From contig JAFJTR010000051.1 of the NCBI GenBank assembly GCA_022559985.1, positions 1-64,000 of the forward strand: 64,000 nt of DNA, written 5' to 3'. Of the stretch, positions 1 through 10,167 are shown one piece after another (position 1 is the first letter of the stretch; every line of letters begins with the position of its first letter). The notes beneath the pieces were generated by a model. That model had not been told where the DNA came from. It did not search any database and saw only the letters and a list, made by a program, of their open reading frames with translations. Source of the DNA: Parastagonospora avenae f. sp. tritici 18332-5. Taxonomy: Eukaryota > Ascomycota > Dothideomycetes > Pleosporales > Phaeosphaeriaceae. The position numbers were made by a program, and so were the translations under genes.

Positions 1-97
1 GAAAGTTTGTTTTGCAATAAGCTGAGATGGATTCTCGTAGTTTTGGGATGCCGGAGGCGCTGGAGCAAGCGCGCTGGGTGGGCCCAAAGTTGGTGTT

Positions 98-470
98 TTG
101 TTTGGCGGACTTATTGCCTAGAAAGCTAGTAAACAAGACACAGTTACCACGTCCACCACTGAGGCAGAACTCCTTGCCCTATCACAGGTAGCAAAAGAGG
201 CTATGTTCACCTCTCGGCTGCTCAAAGAACTTAACATATTGCTACCGCAATCTACTATCACGATACACTGCGACAATACCCAAACTATTAACCTGGTAAC
301 GAAGGAGACATCAAAGCTACACACGAAGCTTCGGCATGTAGATATCCACAACTATTGGCTACGACAAGAGGTCTAACGAGGTACAATTACTGTTAAATAT
401 ATCCCCTCTGTTGACATGCTAACTGATAGCCTTACAAAGGCGCTCCTAGGGAACAGATAGAAGGGTTTTC
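98..470 (+). pseudogene. Ty1/copia RNase H remnant
   Basis: Three-frame reading gives the end of a copia polyprotein. The RNase H hallmarks are present: TEAELLAL, then CDNTQTINLV, then RHVDIHNYWLRQEV. The frame is closed by in-frame TAG and TAA codons at positions where the family has Trp or Gln, which fits C-to-T change at CpA (RIP). The upstream integrase and reverse transcriptase lie outside the window. The element is on the plus strand, and its LTR follows at about 619. The family call is firm; this copy cannot make a functional protein. Confidence 0.85.
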
Positions 471-618
471 TTGACTAACTCAACCTGGTTAAACGGACCG
501 ACAATGGAACATATTAGGAAGTACTTCTGAATAAGATCTAGGAGGAAACTGAACGATTAGCGATGTAAGATATCGCAAGATGTGTCTAGCTTGGAATGAC
601 TGCTAAGCTGAGGGAGTG

Positions 619-812
619 TGTTAGATGTTGTCAGATATGAGCGAGGCTAGGCTGTAAAACAGGCTTAGCTGGAATGATAATGCATGGAATAGACCGTGCA
701 GCTAGTCGCACAAGAGCGGGGGATAAAACTACCTGTTCATAGATCAGACAAGGACACACTTAATCATTACAATTGTCTTTGAAAAATTGTCTACAAGCAT
801 CATATCTGACAA
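619..812 (+). repeat. copia LTR, probably truncated at its right end
   Basis: A purine-rich stretch (GAGGGAGTG) just upstream looks like a polypurine tract, and TGTTAGATG follows at 619. TGTCAGATATGA at 629-640 is matched by its exact inverted complement at 800-811, and one further base pair extends the match on the inner side. The outer TGTTAGATG has no mirror after 812, so either the LTR is 629-811 (TG...CA) or the last bases were lost where the next element joins. Placement right after the copia RNase H supports a 3' LTR. Confidence 0.65.
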
Positions 813-1249
813 GGATCCACGGGTTGCGGCGAAGTCGTACTCGAGCCCTCCACCTCTTGCGCATAGTCCTGGACACGCAAGATCGCCAAATCACGACGCT
901 TAAATTCTTGCTCCTGACTCTAAAGCTCTAACAACTCACGCTCTGCACGAGCAACACTCTCTTTAAAACGCGCAAGCTCTAAACGTTTCGCACATTGCTT
1001 AGCTTCTACCTTCTCCTATTCTTCTTTAGAAACGAATAAGCTGCACTTAGCATGCGCAGCAATACACCTAGCACAACAGCCTGTTGCTGTGTCTATAAAA
1101 CACTGCAAACTCTTCGCCTTACAACGTTTACAACGGTAAGGCATCTTAGACGCACGATGGCGAACTTATTCTGCGCGAAGACGTCGCTCTTCTATAGAAG
1201 TTAACTTTCGGGGCGCACAGGCTGAGCGGGGTTTAGGATCTTTAGGCAT
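813..1249 (-). pseudogene. RIP-degraded Cys-rich (zinc-binding-like) ORF
   Basis: Reading from ATG at 1249 leftward gives a basic N-terminus, then a Cys cluster (PYRCKRCKAKSL, then CFIDT, then CCARC, AHAKC), then a Glu/Arg-rich helical segment that looks coiled-coil. Three in-frame stops interrupt it: TAA from CAA, TAG from TGG and TAG from CAG. All fit C-to-T at CpA. Proteins of this layout occur in many copies in dothideomycete genomes near transposons; that statement is from memory and not checked. A TATA-like TATATA lies upstream near 1303. The frame may continue past 813 into the LTR junction. It is not functional as it stands. Confidence 0.55.
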
Positions 1250-1899
1250 GGTCAGGGAGGCGCAAACAGAACTAGAAAACTAAGGGCATTTACACAGTTA
1301 TATATACCACAGGCCTATCATGCGACCCCTATAAACACAGGACGGAAAAACAATATTGAGGACGATATGCTAGAAGGGGGAAGTAGTGTTATAATTAAGG
1401 AGTTAGGACTCTTTAGCAACAACGAGACCCAACAAAGGGCGCTAACAGCGGGGCTGTGCGACCGGTCACGTGACATAGTATCCCGACAAGCGAACCATCC
1501 CCGGATGGTATAACCACGCAGGATGGTAGGATCTCTTAGTATATAGATCTTAACAACAGACGCTTATCGTTCATTGTCTTCAACTTCGTATTTTAAGTTA
1601 CCTAATACATTGTACCCTTTACAGAAGCACACTCTTACTGTCTTAGTACGCCCTAACCTCCGTATCCAGTGCCACTTCACTTATCCGCGAAAACCAACTT
1701 GAGCCCATCAACACCGGCTATCTAATTGTTAGCTACTTGATAGGTTTTAACAGTATTGAGGACGTTTTGATGTGTAGTGTCTTTAAGCTAGAGCTACTCT
1801 GTCAGAGTGCTCGTTGTAGATCTTAGTCGTGCTCGCGCTTTAATCACATAAGTTCTTTAACTTATAGATTTAGATACTACTATTCTAGGGCTTTCCCTA
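1250..1899. other. AT-rich transposon debris, no gene
   Basis: No frame stays open for a recognisable domain. Stops are dense in all six frames and TpA is frequent, as expected of RIP-altered DNA. A more GC-rich patch at about 1440-1530 holds GGTCACGTGAC and two copies of GGATGGTA. Nothing was assigned. Confidence 0.5.
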
Positions 1900-2926
1900 A
1901 ATTAATATAGAAACAGTCTAAGATGTTGTGGGGCATGCTCCATGCAAGACATTTTCCCATTCTTGGATATACAGGGTTTCGCGGCGTGGATGCCCTCTTA
2001 GGCTGTCTCGCGCCCTCGTCGTTCGATCGACGAGATCTTGCTCGTTTCTTGTTAGCAGTTTCAGCGCCTAAAGATATCTTACTCCTTCTAGCGTTAGCGT
2101 AGGTTTTGCTACTTTCTGCGAGATATAATAAGTTATTAGATACAAATCCAGCTTAATTTCTCTTAGCCTTGCTTAGATAGTTCAGCATTATATGTTCTTA
2201 GAAACGCCTTATTATATCCTTCCTTGTAAGGTTAGAATCAAAACAGCCTTAGTCTTAGAAAGCTGTAGTCTATAGACCTGCTACTTTGTTAACTCTTTTA
2301 ATAAAGTCTTTAGTAACCACATCAATGTCGCTTAAATCTAGGACTTAAAGCGTTTCTGCTTCTGTTGCTACTTAATCGTCATCCGCTAGCTATGTCTCCT
2401 AGTTAGTAACATAACGCATCAATTCAAGTGATTTGTAGTATCGTTCTTAGGCTTGCTCTTGCTTAAGCCTTCTCTTAATTCCCACCTTAGCTTTAAGGTT
2501 TGCAATCTACTCTGTAACTAGCTAGTCTAGTCAGCAGCACGTGCGTTATAGGTAATAAGTAACAGTAGATTGTATAAAGGCGATAATTTGTTAGAGACTT
2601 AATTGCTCCGTCTCGTACTTATAACAGTTGCTCTTGTATTTCTTAAATTTAAGCTTATAAATTTCTATGTCTTCCTTGTATGCTCGTTAGCCCGCAGCCG
2701 TAAGGTTAGAGAGGGATCGTGGGTTTTCGACGTTCGCCCCTGGGATGTATTCGCTGATTTCGGGAAGTTCTGGTAATATCAGCTCTATCCGTAGCGGAGC
2801 GGCTGTTATAGGATCAATATAGTTCTATATATTGTAGGCTGCAGCTCTGTTTTGCAGCTGCATGAACCATACGCGCCAGTCGCTGGTTTCGCCCAGCTGC
2901 ACTGTTGCGTCGCGTTGCGTCGTCAT
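1900..2926 (-). pseudogene. second copia element, RIP-degraded gag
   Basis: From ATG at 2926 leftward the reading gives MTTQRDATVQLGETSDWRVW, then LQNRAAAYNI-stop, then IEPILPELPEI-like text (IELILPELPEI here), typical of fungal copia gag. Stops replace Trp and Gln codons (TAG for TGG, TAA for CAA). Further left, at 1920-2040, a basic stretch leads to a decayed CCHC knuckle: KCLAW then SMPHNILDC, with the second Cys changed to Trp. Pol is not recognisable beyond this. Its orientation is opposite to the element at 98-812, so this is a separate insertion. Confidence 0.75.
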
Positions 2927-3360
2927 TTTCGTTTGTGTGGTATGTAGTTAAGGCAGTAAGACTCTTAATTGTTATATTGTTTAATAAGATGGTAGTTATG
3001 TAATATTAATAATGTTAATCATTGTTCTGTGTTCTGTCCTCTCTCCGTATTCTGTTTTTCTTTGTGTTGTTACAGCTGAGCTTTGTATCACCTGACTATC
3101 CCTAATAGTAAAGACAGTAACGCTGGACAACTGCTATCTGACAGCAACTGGTCCTTTGATACGCGACGTATCTGACACTTCCCTGCAAGCTCTGACGTTC
3201 CTGCTCGTTGCCTCTCGTGACAATCGCATCCTTGGTATTGGCTTTTCTAGACGGCATGACGGAGGCGTCCTGGCTAATGAAACAATTCAATATAACGGTG
3301 CTGCACTACTTATTATCAGCGGTGCTTTAATGTACGGATCATGGATTATGCTTACTGTTA
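2927..3360 (-). repeat. possible 5' LTR and leader of the minus-strand copia
   Basis: On the minus strand TGTCAGATA begins at 3183, the same nine bases that start the LTR core at 629. It is followed by an AT-rich leader running to the gag ATG at 2926. No matching right end or primer-binding site could be fixed, so the boundaries are uncertain. Bases 3184-3360 contain no recognisable gene. Confidence 0.3.
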
Positions 3361-3793
3361 ACGTGTTGGATAAGCGAGTGACAGAGGCAAGCGAGTGACG
3401 CACCCAAAAACGCACCAAAAAGCAGACTTTTAGTAACTTAATATCTCAACAACCACTAAATAGAATCATCCCAAATTTCTCACTAGAATTCTGAGATTAT
3501 ACTTTCTTCAGATTCTAGCATTACAGGGCTCTATCTACTCTAAAAGTTGAGGTATAAAATTTTAGGACTAAAAAAGCAGAATTTTTTGTTTCTGCTTCAT
3601 AACTTTGTAATCATATTAGATGTAGTCCTATAATTATGCAATTCAATTACTTATATATATGCAGCTTTATAGTAAAATTTTGAGAAGAATCTATTCTGTA
3701 GTTGTGGAAATATGAAGTTGCTAAAAGTGCGCTTTTGGGTGCGTTCTTGAGTGCGTCACTCGCTTGCCTGCGTCACTCGCTTATCCAACACGT
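3361..3793. mobile_element. MITE with 77-bp terminal inverted repeats
   Basis: The left end at 3361-3437 starts ACGTGTTGGATAAGCGAG. The right end at 3717-3793 is its inverted complement with only scattered mismatches over about 77 bp. Inside each repeat AAGCGAGTGAC occurs twice in tandem. The 279-bp middle is AT-rich and has no ORF of note. Element length is 433 bp. No target-site duplication is obvious (flanks GTTA and CATC), so the superfamily cannot be fixed; a Tc1/mariner or pogo-type non-autonomous element is an inference. Confidence 0.85.
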
Positions 3794-4388
3794 CATCGTG
3801 TTGACGAAAACAAGAGAGAGGCTCGGTCTTTAGCTTGGGAAATCTCTCGAGTTTTGCTACAATCCAGGGTGCTAATTTTGATTCTATGGCATCTTGAAGG
3901 CCGTGCTTCTTGTTGGTGAGTCCGTTTAATCTACTCTGTAGTTGCATCTTGCTCTGGATGTCGATAAACCCATTAAGTCGGGATATACCGATAAACTATT
4001 TACTATCAGCGCAAGTACCAACATGGCTTTGGGAAGCATATCTTGACCAAGCCCTGGACTGCCTTTCTGAAGACATCGTCGTGAAGGTCGGTAATGGAGG
4101 AGATGACCTTGATGCGAAAGACCCAGTCATCACTTGCTGGCAGTGAGGTGGAGCTTGGCGTCTGTCTTGCCGGATGATATGGGTCGTTGTTGCCCTGGAA
4201 GATGGACGATGTGCGCGAGGAGGGAGCTTGATTGGTTGCATTTGGGACATTGTCTAGTGCTTGTCGGGGTCTTTTGGCAGCCATCGCATGCGGTGGTGAG
4301 GCAGAACTCTGTTGCTGTTAGCACATGTATCGTAGCTTCTCTGGAGCTGCGAACTGACCCGTCGCTTCTTCTTACTGCCGTCGGCCAT
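3794..4388 (-). pseudogene. gene remnant abutting the MITE (unrecognised)
   Basis: A good start context (CTATGGCCG) at 4388 opens MADGSKKKRR. A 50-nt intron at 4309-4358 (GTCAGT, branch GCTAAC, CAG) then leads to an open exon from 4308 to about 4010 encoding a Ser/Pro-rich segment and an amphipathic stretch, DDWVFRIKVISSITDLHDDV. The frame then closes and no clean intron reconnects it to a second open segment at 3947-3800 (AIESKLAPWIVAKLERF). That segment runs straight into the MITE, whose end would supply the last residues. I do not recognise the family. It could be a live gene with an unusual intron, or a gene truncated by the insertion. Confidence 0.35.
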
Positions 4389-5001
4389 AGCTCGCGTTTG
4401 TGGTTTTGGTCAGGTTGCACGTGCTGGTAGTTGCAACTTGCAAGCGGTTTGAAGAGGCAATGGCGGACGTGCCCAGTTAGACACAGTGACGCGCACCCCG
4501 GCAGGTGAGAGTGAAGACGAGCGCGCCATGGTGACGTGACTGGGCTGCTTTATTGAGATGGTGGCATGAACACGTTTGGACCCTACATCAACAGCCCTTC
4601 CTGTCCAGTCCGATTCTGTCTACGGGTGTACACGAAGTCTCACGACGGCTGCGCATGTCCAACTCGATCTTGCAGCAAATGTTCCAAGAGCCACTTCAGA
4701 GGCAGCCCACGGGTGACGGCGCGTGTTCACGTGACGACGTGAGCTGCTTGGAGCAGTCGCGCGTCCGTGAAGGACGATGAATCTCGAGAGCCGCCGGCGT
4801 TCTGTGGCAGGCGGGCAGGCGGGGCAGTGAGCCGGCGGGCTAGCGCTGGGGAGCAGCGACTAGCGAGCCTATGTCCGTGTTATCGCCGAGCCAAAATTTT
4901 GTGACGTGCAGCAAACACGACGACGACCACAACACACCTGGGCACGCAACCCCGCCCTGCTCCGTGCTGCCCATCCGCATCCACCTGCTCCCTCGCGCGA
5001 C
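4389..5001. other. upstream region of the Dnt1-like gene
   Basis: GC-rich spacer between the remnant and the Dnt1-like gene. Several CACGTG or TCACGTGAC-like sites lie at about 4515-4745. No gene was seen; it presumably holds both promoters. Confidence 0.4.
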
Positions 5002-5556
5002 ATGGTCACGGCTATGGCGCCCCCGAGCGGCCGCACACGCATGCGATTGACCATCGAGGTGCTTCCGCTCGCGCCAGACGACGCCCACGGACCGTACCGC
5101 TCCCACGCCCTCGCCAGCTTCAAGGGCCGCAAGTTTGCGCTGCCAGTGAGCATCGACGATACTTTCGAGACCGTCTGGAGCCAGATCGAGCATCGCTACA
5201 AGACTAGCTATCTCAACGCGCAGCAGGCGGCCACCTTCACCATCAAGAAGCTCCAGGACGCTTACGACTGCGACCTGTTCATGACAGACACGGTCGGCTC
5301 CATCTACGAGGGCGAGACAGACCCCACCCTGCGCTTGATCAAGGTCGTGCCTACCTTCCATGACCGCGACTTCTCCGTGCCGACCACGTCGAGCCTGCGC
5401 CCTGCCCATGCGCACAAGCGCACCCGCGAACTAGACCAGCAAGCCGCCACTAAGCGCCGCCGGACAGACCAGTCTGTCGAAGCAATCGACCTCGATGCCC
5501 TTGGCCCGCCGCGTGACCAGCCCGTACCCTCCACCGAACGCAACAGCCGCGGCAGT

Positions 5557-5587
<31 letters not shown>

Positions 5588-7065
5588 ACGCCCACACCCT
5601 CGCCCACATCCACACCCACAACCATAACCACAGCCGCGACCACAGCGCCCACGCTCATGCTCACGCTGCCCCGCAAGTCCGCAGTCGTACAAGCAGATCC
5701 GCCACTGGCTCCTCTTCTCTAGTCCTCGTCAATGGCACCCAGACGGGACAGGCTGAGTTTGCGCCTGCCATCAAGGAAGAGTCCCCGGAACTGGGCTCCC
5801 CGCCGCCACCACGTCAACCGATACCCCACCGCAGCCCTACGCTCCCACAAGAACATAGCCCGCCCCGGCGCACACCCTCCAGAACGCCCGCTGGTTATGT
5901 GCAGCCCGCTGCAGACCCGAGACGTGGATCCGAGGCACCTGGACCCGTCCTTGAGGACGTGGCTGTATCTACACACGATGCGAATGGAGATTCGGACGAT
6001 GAGGGAGTGCACACGCCACAACGGACCACCCAAGAGTCTGCCATACGACACTCCCTGTCACCCACGTCAGCACAACGGCCCCAGACCCCGCCGCGTGTTG
6101 CGACCAGGCGTCCTAATGTATACGACGTGCCCAGTTCACCCGAATTTCTCAACAATGATCCGAAAAAGGCAAAGTCGACCTATGGTCGCAAGGTGACGAC
6201 CCCCCGATCCGACGTCGGCCTTCTGCGTACTCTAGCCAAGCCAGCCTCGTCCATCCGGCCCGGCAGCTTGAAGAAGCCCGCAAAAGTACTCCTGTCGGGC
6301 GTCAATACCTCAAAAGACGCTGGACTGGCACCCATGCCATCATTGACTACCTCCTCGCAGAGCAATGATACAAGTTCAGCCCAGCCCAAAAAGCGCGGAA
6401 GACCGCGTATACACCCAGGGCACTTCGCGGTGACTAGTGCATCTACGCCTCGCAAAGGACCCGGTCGTCCGCGCAAAACTCCCGTTGCCACCAAATCCTC
6501 ACCCAACCTGAACCATCCAGCACGTTACCTCACTCATTCACCATCAACAGCCGACTCAGCAAGCGATCGCGCTTCTGAAGAACCATTAGCGGTACCACGA
6601 AAATCTGGAGATGGAGCTGCCGCCAACAGCGATTCCTCTTCAGCTCACGACGAGAGCTCGACCGAGGAAGAGAGTCTCACTAATGTTCAGCAAACTGGCC
6701 TACCAGGTGCCGCTCCCTATCAGATCACCTCGTCACCACCAACCTTTCAGAACCTACCAGTCTCGACACCTTCTTTGCCAGCGACCAGCCAGCCAGTGTT
6801 CTCGGAGCAGGTCCGACAGACACCTCTCGCACTGCCCTCAAATGCCCCGCGAACTGAAGCTAGTCGTGCAGCTGCAAGATACACCGGCTTTCCTACCCTC
6901 CGGGAGCAACTTGTGCATGCTAAGACTCCTTCTAATTCCAGTCAAATGAAGCCTTACGATCCGAGATCGGCCAGCTTAGCGAAGCTCGCGATGGAACCCG
7001 ATGCAAAATCTGCATTGGCGGACGATAGTAGCGATGAGGAGAGTAGTAGCGGTGACAGTGATTGA
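5002..7065 (+). CDS. Dnt1/Net1-like nucleolar silencing protein
   Basis: Single exon, 687 aa from the ATG at 5002. The frame is open further upstream, but the conserved domain starts just after this Met (MRLTIEVLPL); the ATG at 5041 is also possible. Residues about 14-115 match the Dnt1-like N-terminal domain: TFETVWSQIEHRYK, then FTIKKLQDAYDCDL, then TVGSIYEGE. In yeasts these proteins work at the nucleolus in rDNA silencing and in restraining Cdc14-type phosphatase and mitotic exit. The remainder is low-complexity: an Arg/Ser then His-rich run near residues 180-222, two AT-hooks near 463 and 487 (KKRGRPRIHPG, KGPGRPRKTP) and an acidic Ser-rich C-terminus. Tandem GC-rich triplets underlie the RS repeat. 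The family is well supported; the role here is inferred. Confidence 0.85.
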
Positions 7066-7544
7066 GCTGAAAGGTCATATGGACGTGTTGGATGCATGAT
7101 CCTGTAGCTGTATGAAGCTTTTTGCCCATTCGGTTGGACCTTTGCACACCCCCGAGCATCTTCGGGCCCAGGAATTCTCGTTCACTCGAAGCTTTGTATA
7201 CCAGCGAACAGTTCCAGGAGTCGAGATCTTCATCTTCTATGAATAGTCGACAGGGCTCTGTGAACATAGCTCATTGGAAGGTCGTGGAGTTTGGATGGAC
7301 TGTTCAATTTGTAGGTGGTAGGAAACAACAATACAAAAACGATACAAGCAAACAAGAGTCCCAGAGCTTAAGAAGGCGCCATCACTGCTGTGAATCGCCA
7401 TGCTCTTGAGCCTGCGGTTAATGTATCATCGCATCTGCACCGGCACGAGCCTTGTACCTTTCCTCTACTAACGAGCTGCGACGCCGTTCGAGCCAACCCC
7501 ACCAAAACTTCAACCAAACTTCAACACGCGATATCGCTATCAAT
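7066..7544. other. spacer between Dnt1-like gene and transposase
   Basis: 3' region of the Dnt1-like gene and left flank of the pogo-type element. The transposon terminus should lie here, but I could not find a repeat matching the sequence after 9264. ACGTGTTGGAT at 7083-7093 equals the first 11 bases of the MITE repeat. Confidence 0.35.
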
Positions 7545-9264
7545 ATGAGCGCAATTGAGGCTGCGCTTGCAGCTATTGAATCGCTGGAACCAGGAGAGCA
7601 GTTTGGCTATCACAAAATTGCAGCAGAGTATCACTGTAACCGTACAACGCTCGCGCGGAGACACCAAGGCCTTGCAAGCTCGCACAGTACTATGGCAGAA
7701 AACCAGCAAGCACTCCACTCACAGCAAAAGAAGGAGCTCCTACACTATATTGAGCGCCTTAGTGAGCGAGGACTACCCCCTACACGACCTATGATACGAC
7801 GCTTTGCCTCAGATATAGCTAAGAAGGAGCTTAGCGTATGCTGGGTTGATTGCTTTGTCACACGCTAACTTACGAGGTTAATCTTATCTCACGCTGGGCG
7901 ACTGGAATCAATCGCTCACGCCAACAGGCTGACTCTCAGTTGAAGTATAGCCTCTACTTCGAGCTTCTACGCAGTAAGCTCAGCCAATACGATATAGAGC
8001 CTTGCAATATGTACAATATGGATGAGAAGGGCTTTATGCCAGGAGTACTCACTCGCTTAAAGCGGATATTCAGCAGGAGGCTATATGAGGAGGGGAAGAT
8101 TAAGGCTCATATCCAGGGTGGCAATCGAGAGTGGATAACGTTGCTAGTCTGTATATGCGCTTGTGGATCGCACATTGAGCCGAGCCTCATATATCAGTCA
8201 GCCTCTGGCTCGATACAGGATAGCTGGTTGCAGGCCTTTGACCCTGACGATCACCGAGCCTACTTTGCCTCATCACCCTCAGGATGGACGAACATCGATA
8301 TAGGCCTAGCCTGGCTCAAACAAGTATTTGATCGCTCTACAAAGCTGAAGGCTGGGCGAAGCTATCGATTACGCATCCTTGATGGCCATGGATCTCATCT
8401 CACGACGGATTTTATCGAGTACTGCGATCGCAATCGAATTCTCCTTGCGATCTATCCGCCTCATTCAACTCATACCCTCCAGCCGCTTGACGTCGTCATG
8501 TTCAAGCCACTCTCATCAGCCTGCTCAAACCGGGTAGCTGCTTTTATGGAGAGGTGCCGAGGGCTCACTTCTATGAGCAAGAGAGACGTCTATCCTATGT
8601 TCATGGTTGCCTGGGAGGCCTCGTTCAAGAAGGAGACTATACTCAAGGCTTTTGAAGCAACTGGCCTCTCACCCTTGAGCCAGAGGTAATACTCAAACGA
8701 TTCAGTCAGCCAGCTCAATCAGGTCAATTAAGCGATAGCAACTCCTCAGCCTTAAGCGCCTCTGATTAGAGGAAGATCAGGCAGCTCGTTGATCGCGCTG
8801 TAGCTGATAGGGACCAGGAAAACATCTCAAAGCTCAACCGAACGATCCACCGACTCTCAATCAGATCAGCACTAGATAGGCATGAGAATGTGAGGCTCAA
8901 GGAGGCTCTTATCAACGAGAGGCAGCGCAGGGAGCGAGGCAGGGCTCTGTCTCTAGAGGCAGCCGAGGAATATCACGGTGGGGCTGTATTCTGGTCTCCA
9001 AGGAGGGTGAAGGAGGCACGTGATCGCCAGCTCCAACAAGGGCTCGAAGAAGAGCAACTACAACACCAGAGAGCTGAGGCAGCTCGCCTACGTGAGGAGC
9101 AGAGACAGGTGAAGCTCCAGGCATTTGAGGCAAGGCGTACAGCAAGGGCAACAGCTCGATTGATGAGGCAAGAAGAGAAGGCTCGTAAGGCTACAGATCG
9201 AGCCTCGCAGGCGGCTACGCGCGGAGCTCAACAACGACTCCAACAAGCTCAAAAAATTGCCTAA
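7545..9264 (+). pseudogene. pogo/Fot1-type DDE transposase, broken
   Basis: The first frame (ATG 7545) has an N-terminal HTH (EQFGYHKIAAEYHCNRTTLARR) followed by a CENP-B-like helix region. It closes at 7866 and the protein continues in another frame from about 7870 (YEVNLISRWATGINRSRQQA). The catalytic aspartates are visible: NMDEKGF, ILDGHGSHLT and LQPLDV. The second frame closes at 8688; a third (EPEVILKRFSQP) carries on, has TAG at the SD-stop-RKIRQLV position where Trp is expected, and ends in a Lys/Arg/Gln-rich coiled tail at 9264. So it has two frameshifts and one nonsense change. GC content is near that of host genes, so this copy escaped heavy RIP. Terminal repeats were not found. 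Confidence 0.9.
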
Positions 9265-9512
9265 AAGGGTAAGAGGAGCAGCCTTAAGGCTCTAATTAAG
9301 GCTCATCAAAAAAGATACCTGTCATGAGGCCTCAAAGTAGCGCGCAGCCTCGTGAGTCTTATGTGGCTCCTCCAGCCTTAACCTCGCGCGGCGGGCGCGC
9401 GATCAAAACTCCAGTACGATTTCTATAGCTATACATGTCAATTAAGGCGTATGGGACTTAACTTTTGAGACCCCGTGATTGTTTCTATCGTGCGTGGCTC
9501 AATAGCCTCAAG

Positions 9513-10167
9513 TTAAGCTGCTGTTTTGGTGTTCAAAGTGGCTCGAACGGTGTCGCGGCTCGTTATCCCATCCATGTCCCCACCAGCCGCAGGCAACAGC
9601 TTTCTGCTCTCTTTTTCTGCTTGCATCAGCGCGCAGCATGTACAGCAACACGATTTGCAAATGTCTATAGCCATGTTGCCCACGAGGCTATGCTTCGCGC
9701 GTAGTTCCGATAGTTCAACGGTTTGAATGACCCAGTGAATGCCGAAGCAGCTCGCGAGATAGAAGAGTAGACACTAATGTAGTCGTTAATAACACAATAT
9801 TAAATGTTGACCGAGCGAGCGATCATGTTGCCTGTTCATGTGCTAAGCATTACTCACAAGCGTGTTAATGGGTTCGTATGTTGCCATGTTGCCATGTTGC
9901 CCTTGTTTTCCATTCGATGATATGTCTTGCCAAACGTTGCACATGGACAGCAAAGTGTAATGACAGCTTCTCACTTATCAGTCGATGCAGCAGATCCTCG
10001 CATCCTCCTTTCGAAGACTCACAAAGATCAATTGGCATAAAGCAGACCCAAAGGCTTGTGCTCCATGGCTTGCCAGTAGGATTGGACTTTGGCTTCGCAC
10101 TCGTCAAACACTTGTGAATACTGCCTGTCCAACAATCAATGATCGAAGATTGTATGGGAGCTGCCAT
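9513..10167 (-). pseudogene. PLAC8-family Cys-rich protein, frame-shifted by an 8-bp repeat
   Basis: Exons: 10023-10167, 9858-9966 and 9513-9773. Introns are 56 nt (GTGAGT, CTGAT) and 84 nt (GTGAGT, ATTAAC, TTAG). Exon 1 starts MAAPIQSS and gives GKPWSTSLWVCFMPIDL. Exon 2 gives LCCPCATFGKTYHRM, the PLAC8 signature. Exon 3 gives LRAKHSLVGNMAIDICKSCC and CTCCALMQAEKESRKL, the second PLAC8 half. The summed exons are 515 nt, not divisible by 3. The cause is an 8-bp unit (GGCAACAT on the coding strand) present three times at about 9876-9899; two units would leave one open frame of 168 codons. PLAC8 proteins are membrane-associated and affect metal resistance or cell size in plants; fungal roles are little known. 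Alternatively an acceptor inside exon 3 (GCGAG, near 9756) rescues the frame. Confidence 0.8.

Noticed and set aside
4130..4420. CDGC...CPKC zinc-finger-like reading on the minus strand
   Set aside because: The alternative frame fits a clean intron (GTCAGT, GCTAAC, CAG) and a good start; the Cys pairs arise in the shadow frame.
7083..7093. ACGTGTTGGAT, equal to the first 11 bases of the MITE repeat, near the pogo element
   Set aside because: Only 11 bases match, it lies in the 3' region of the Dnt1-like gene, and no mirror copy is found after 9264. Not enough to link the MITE to this transposase.
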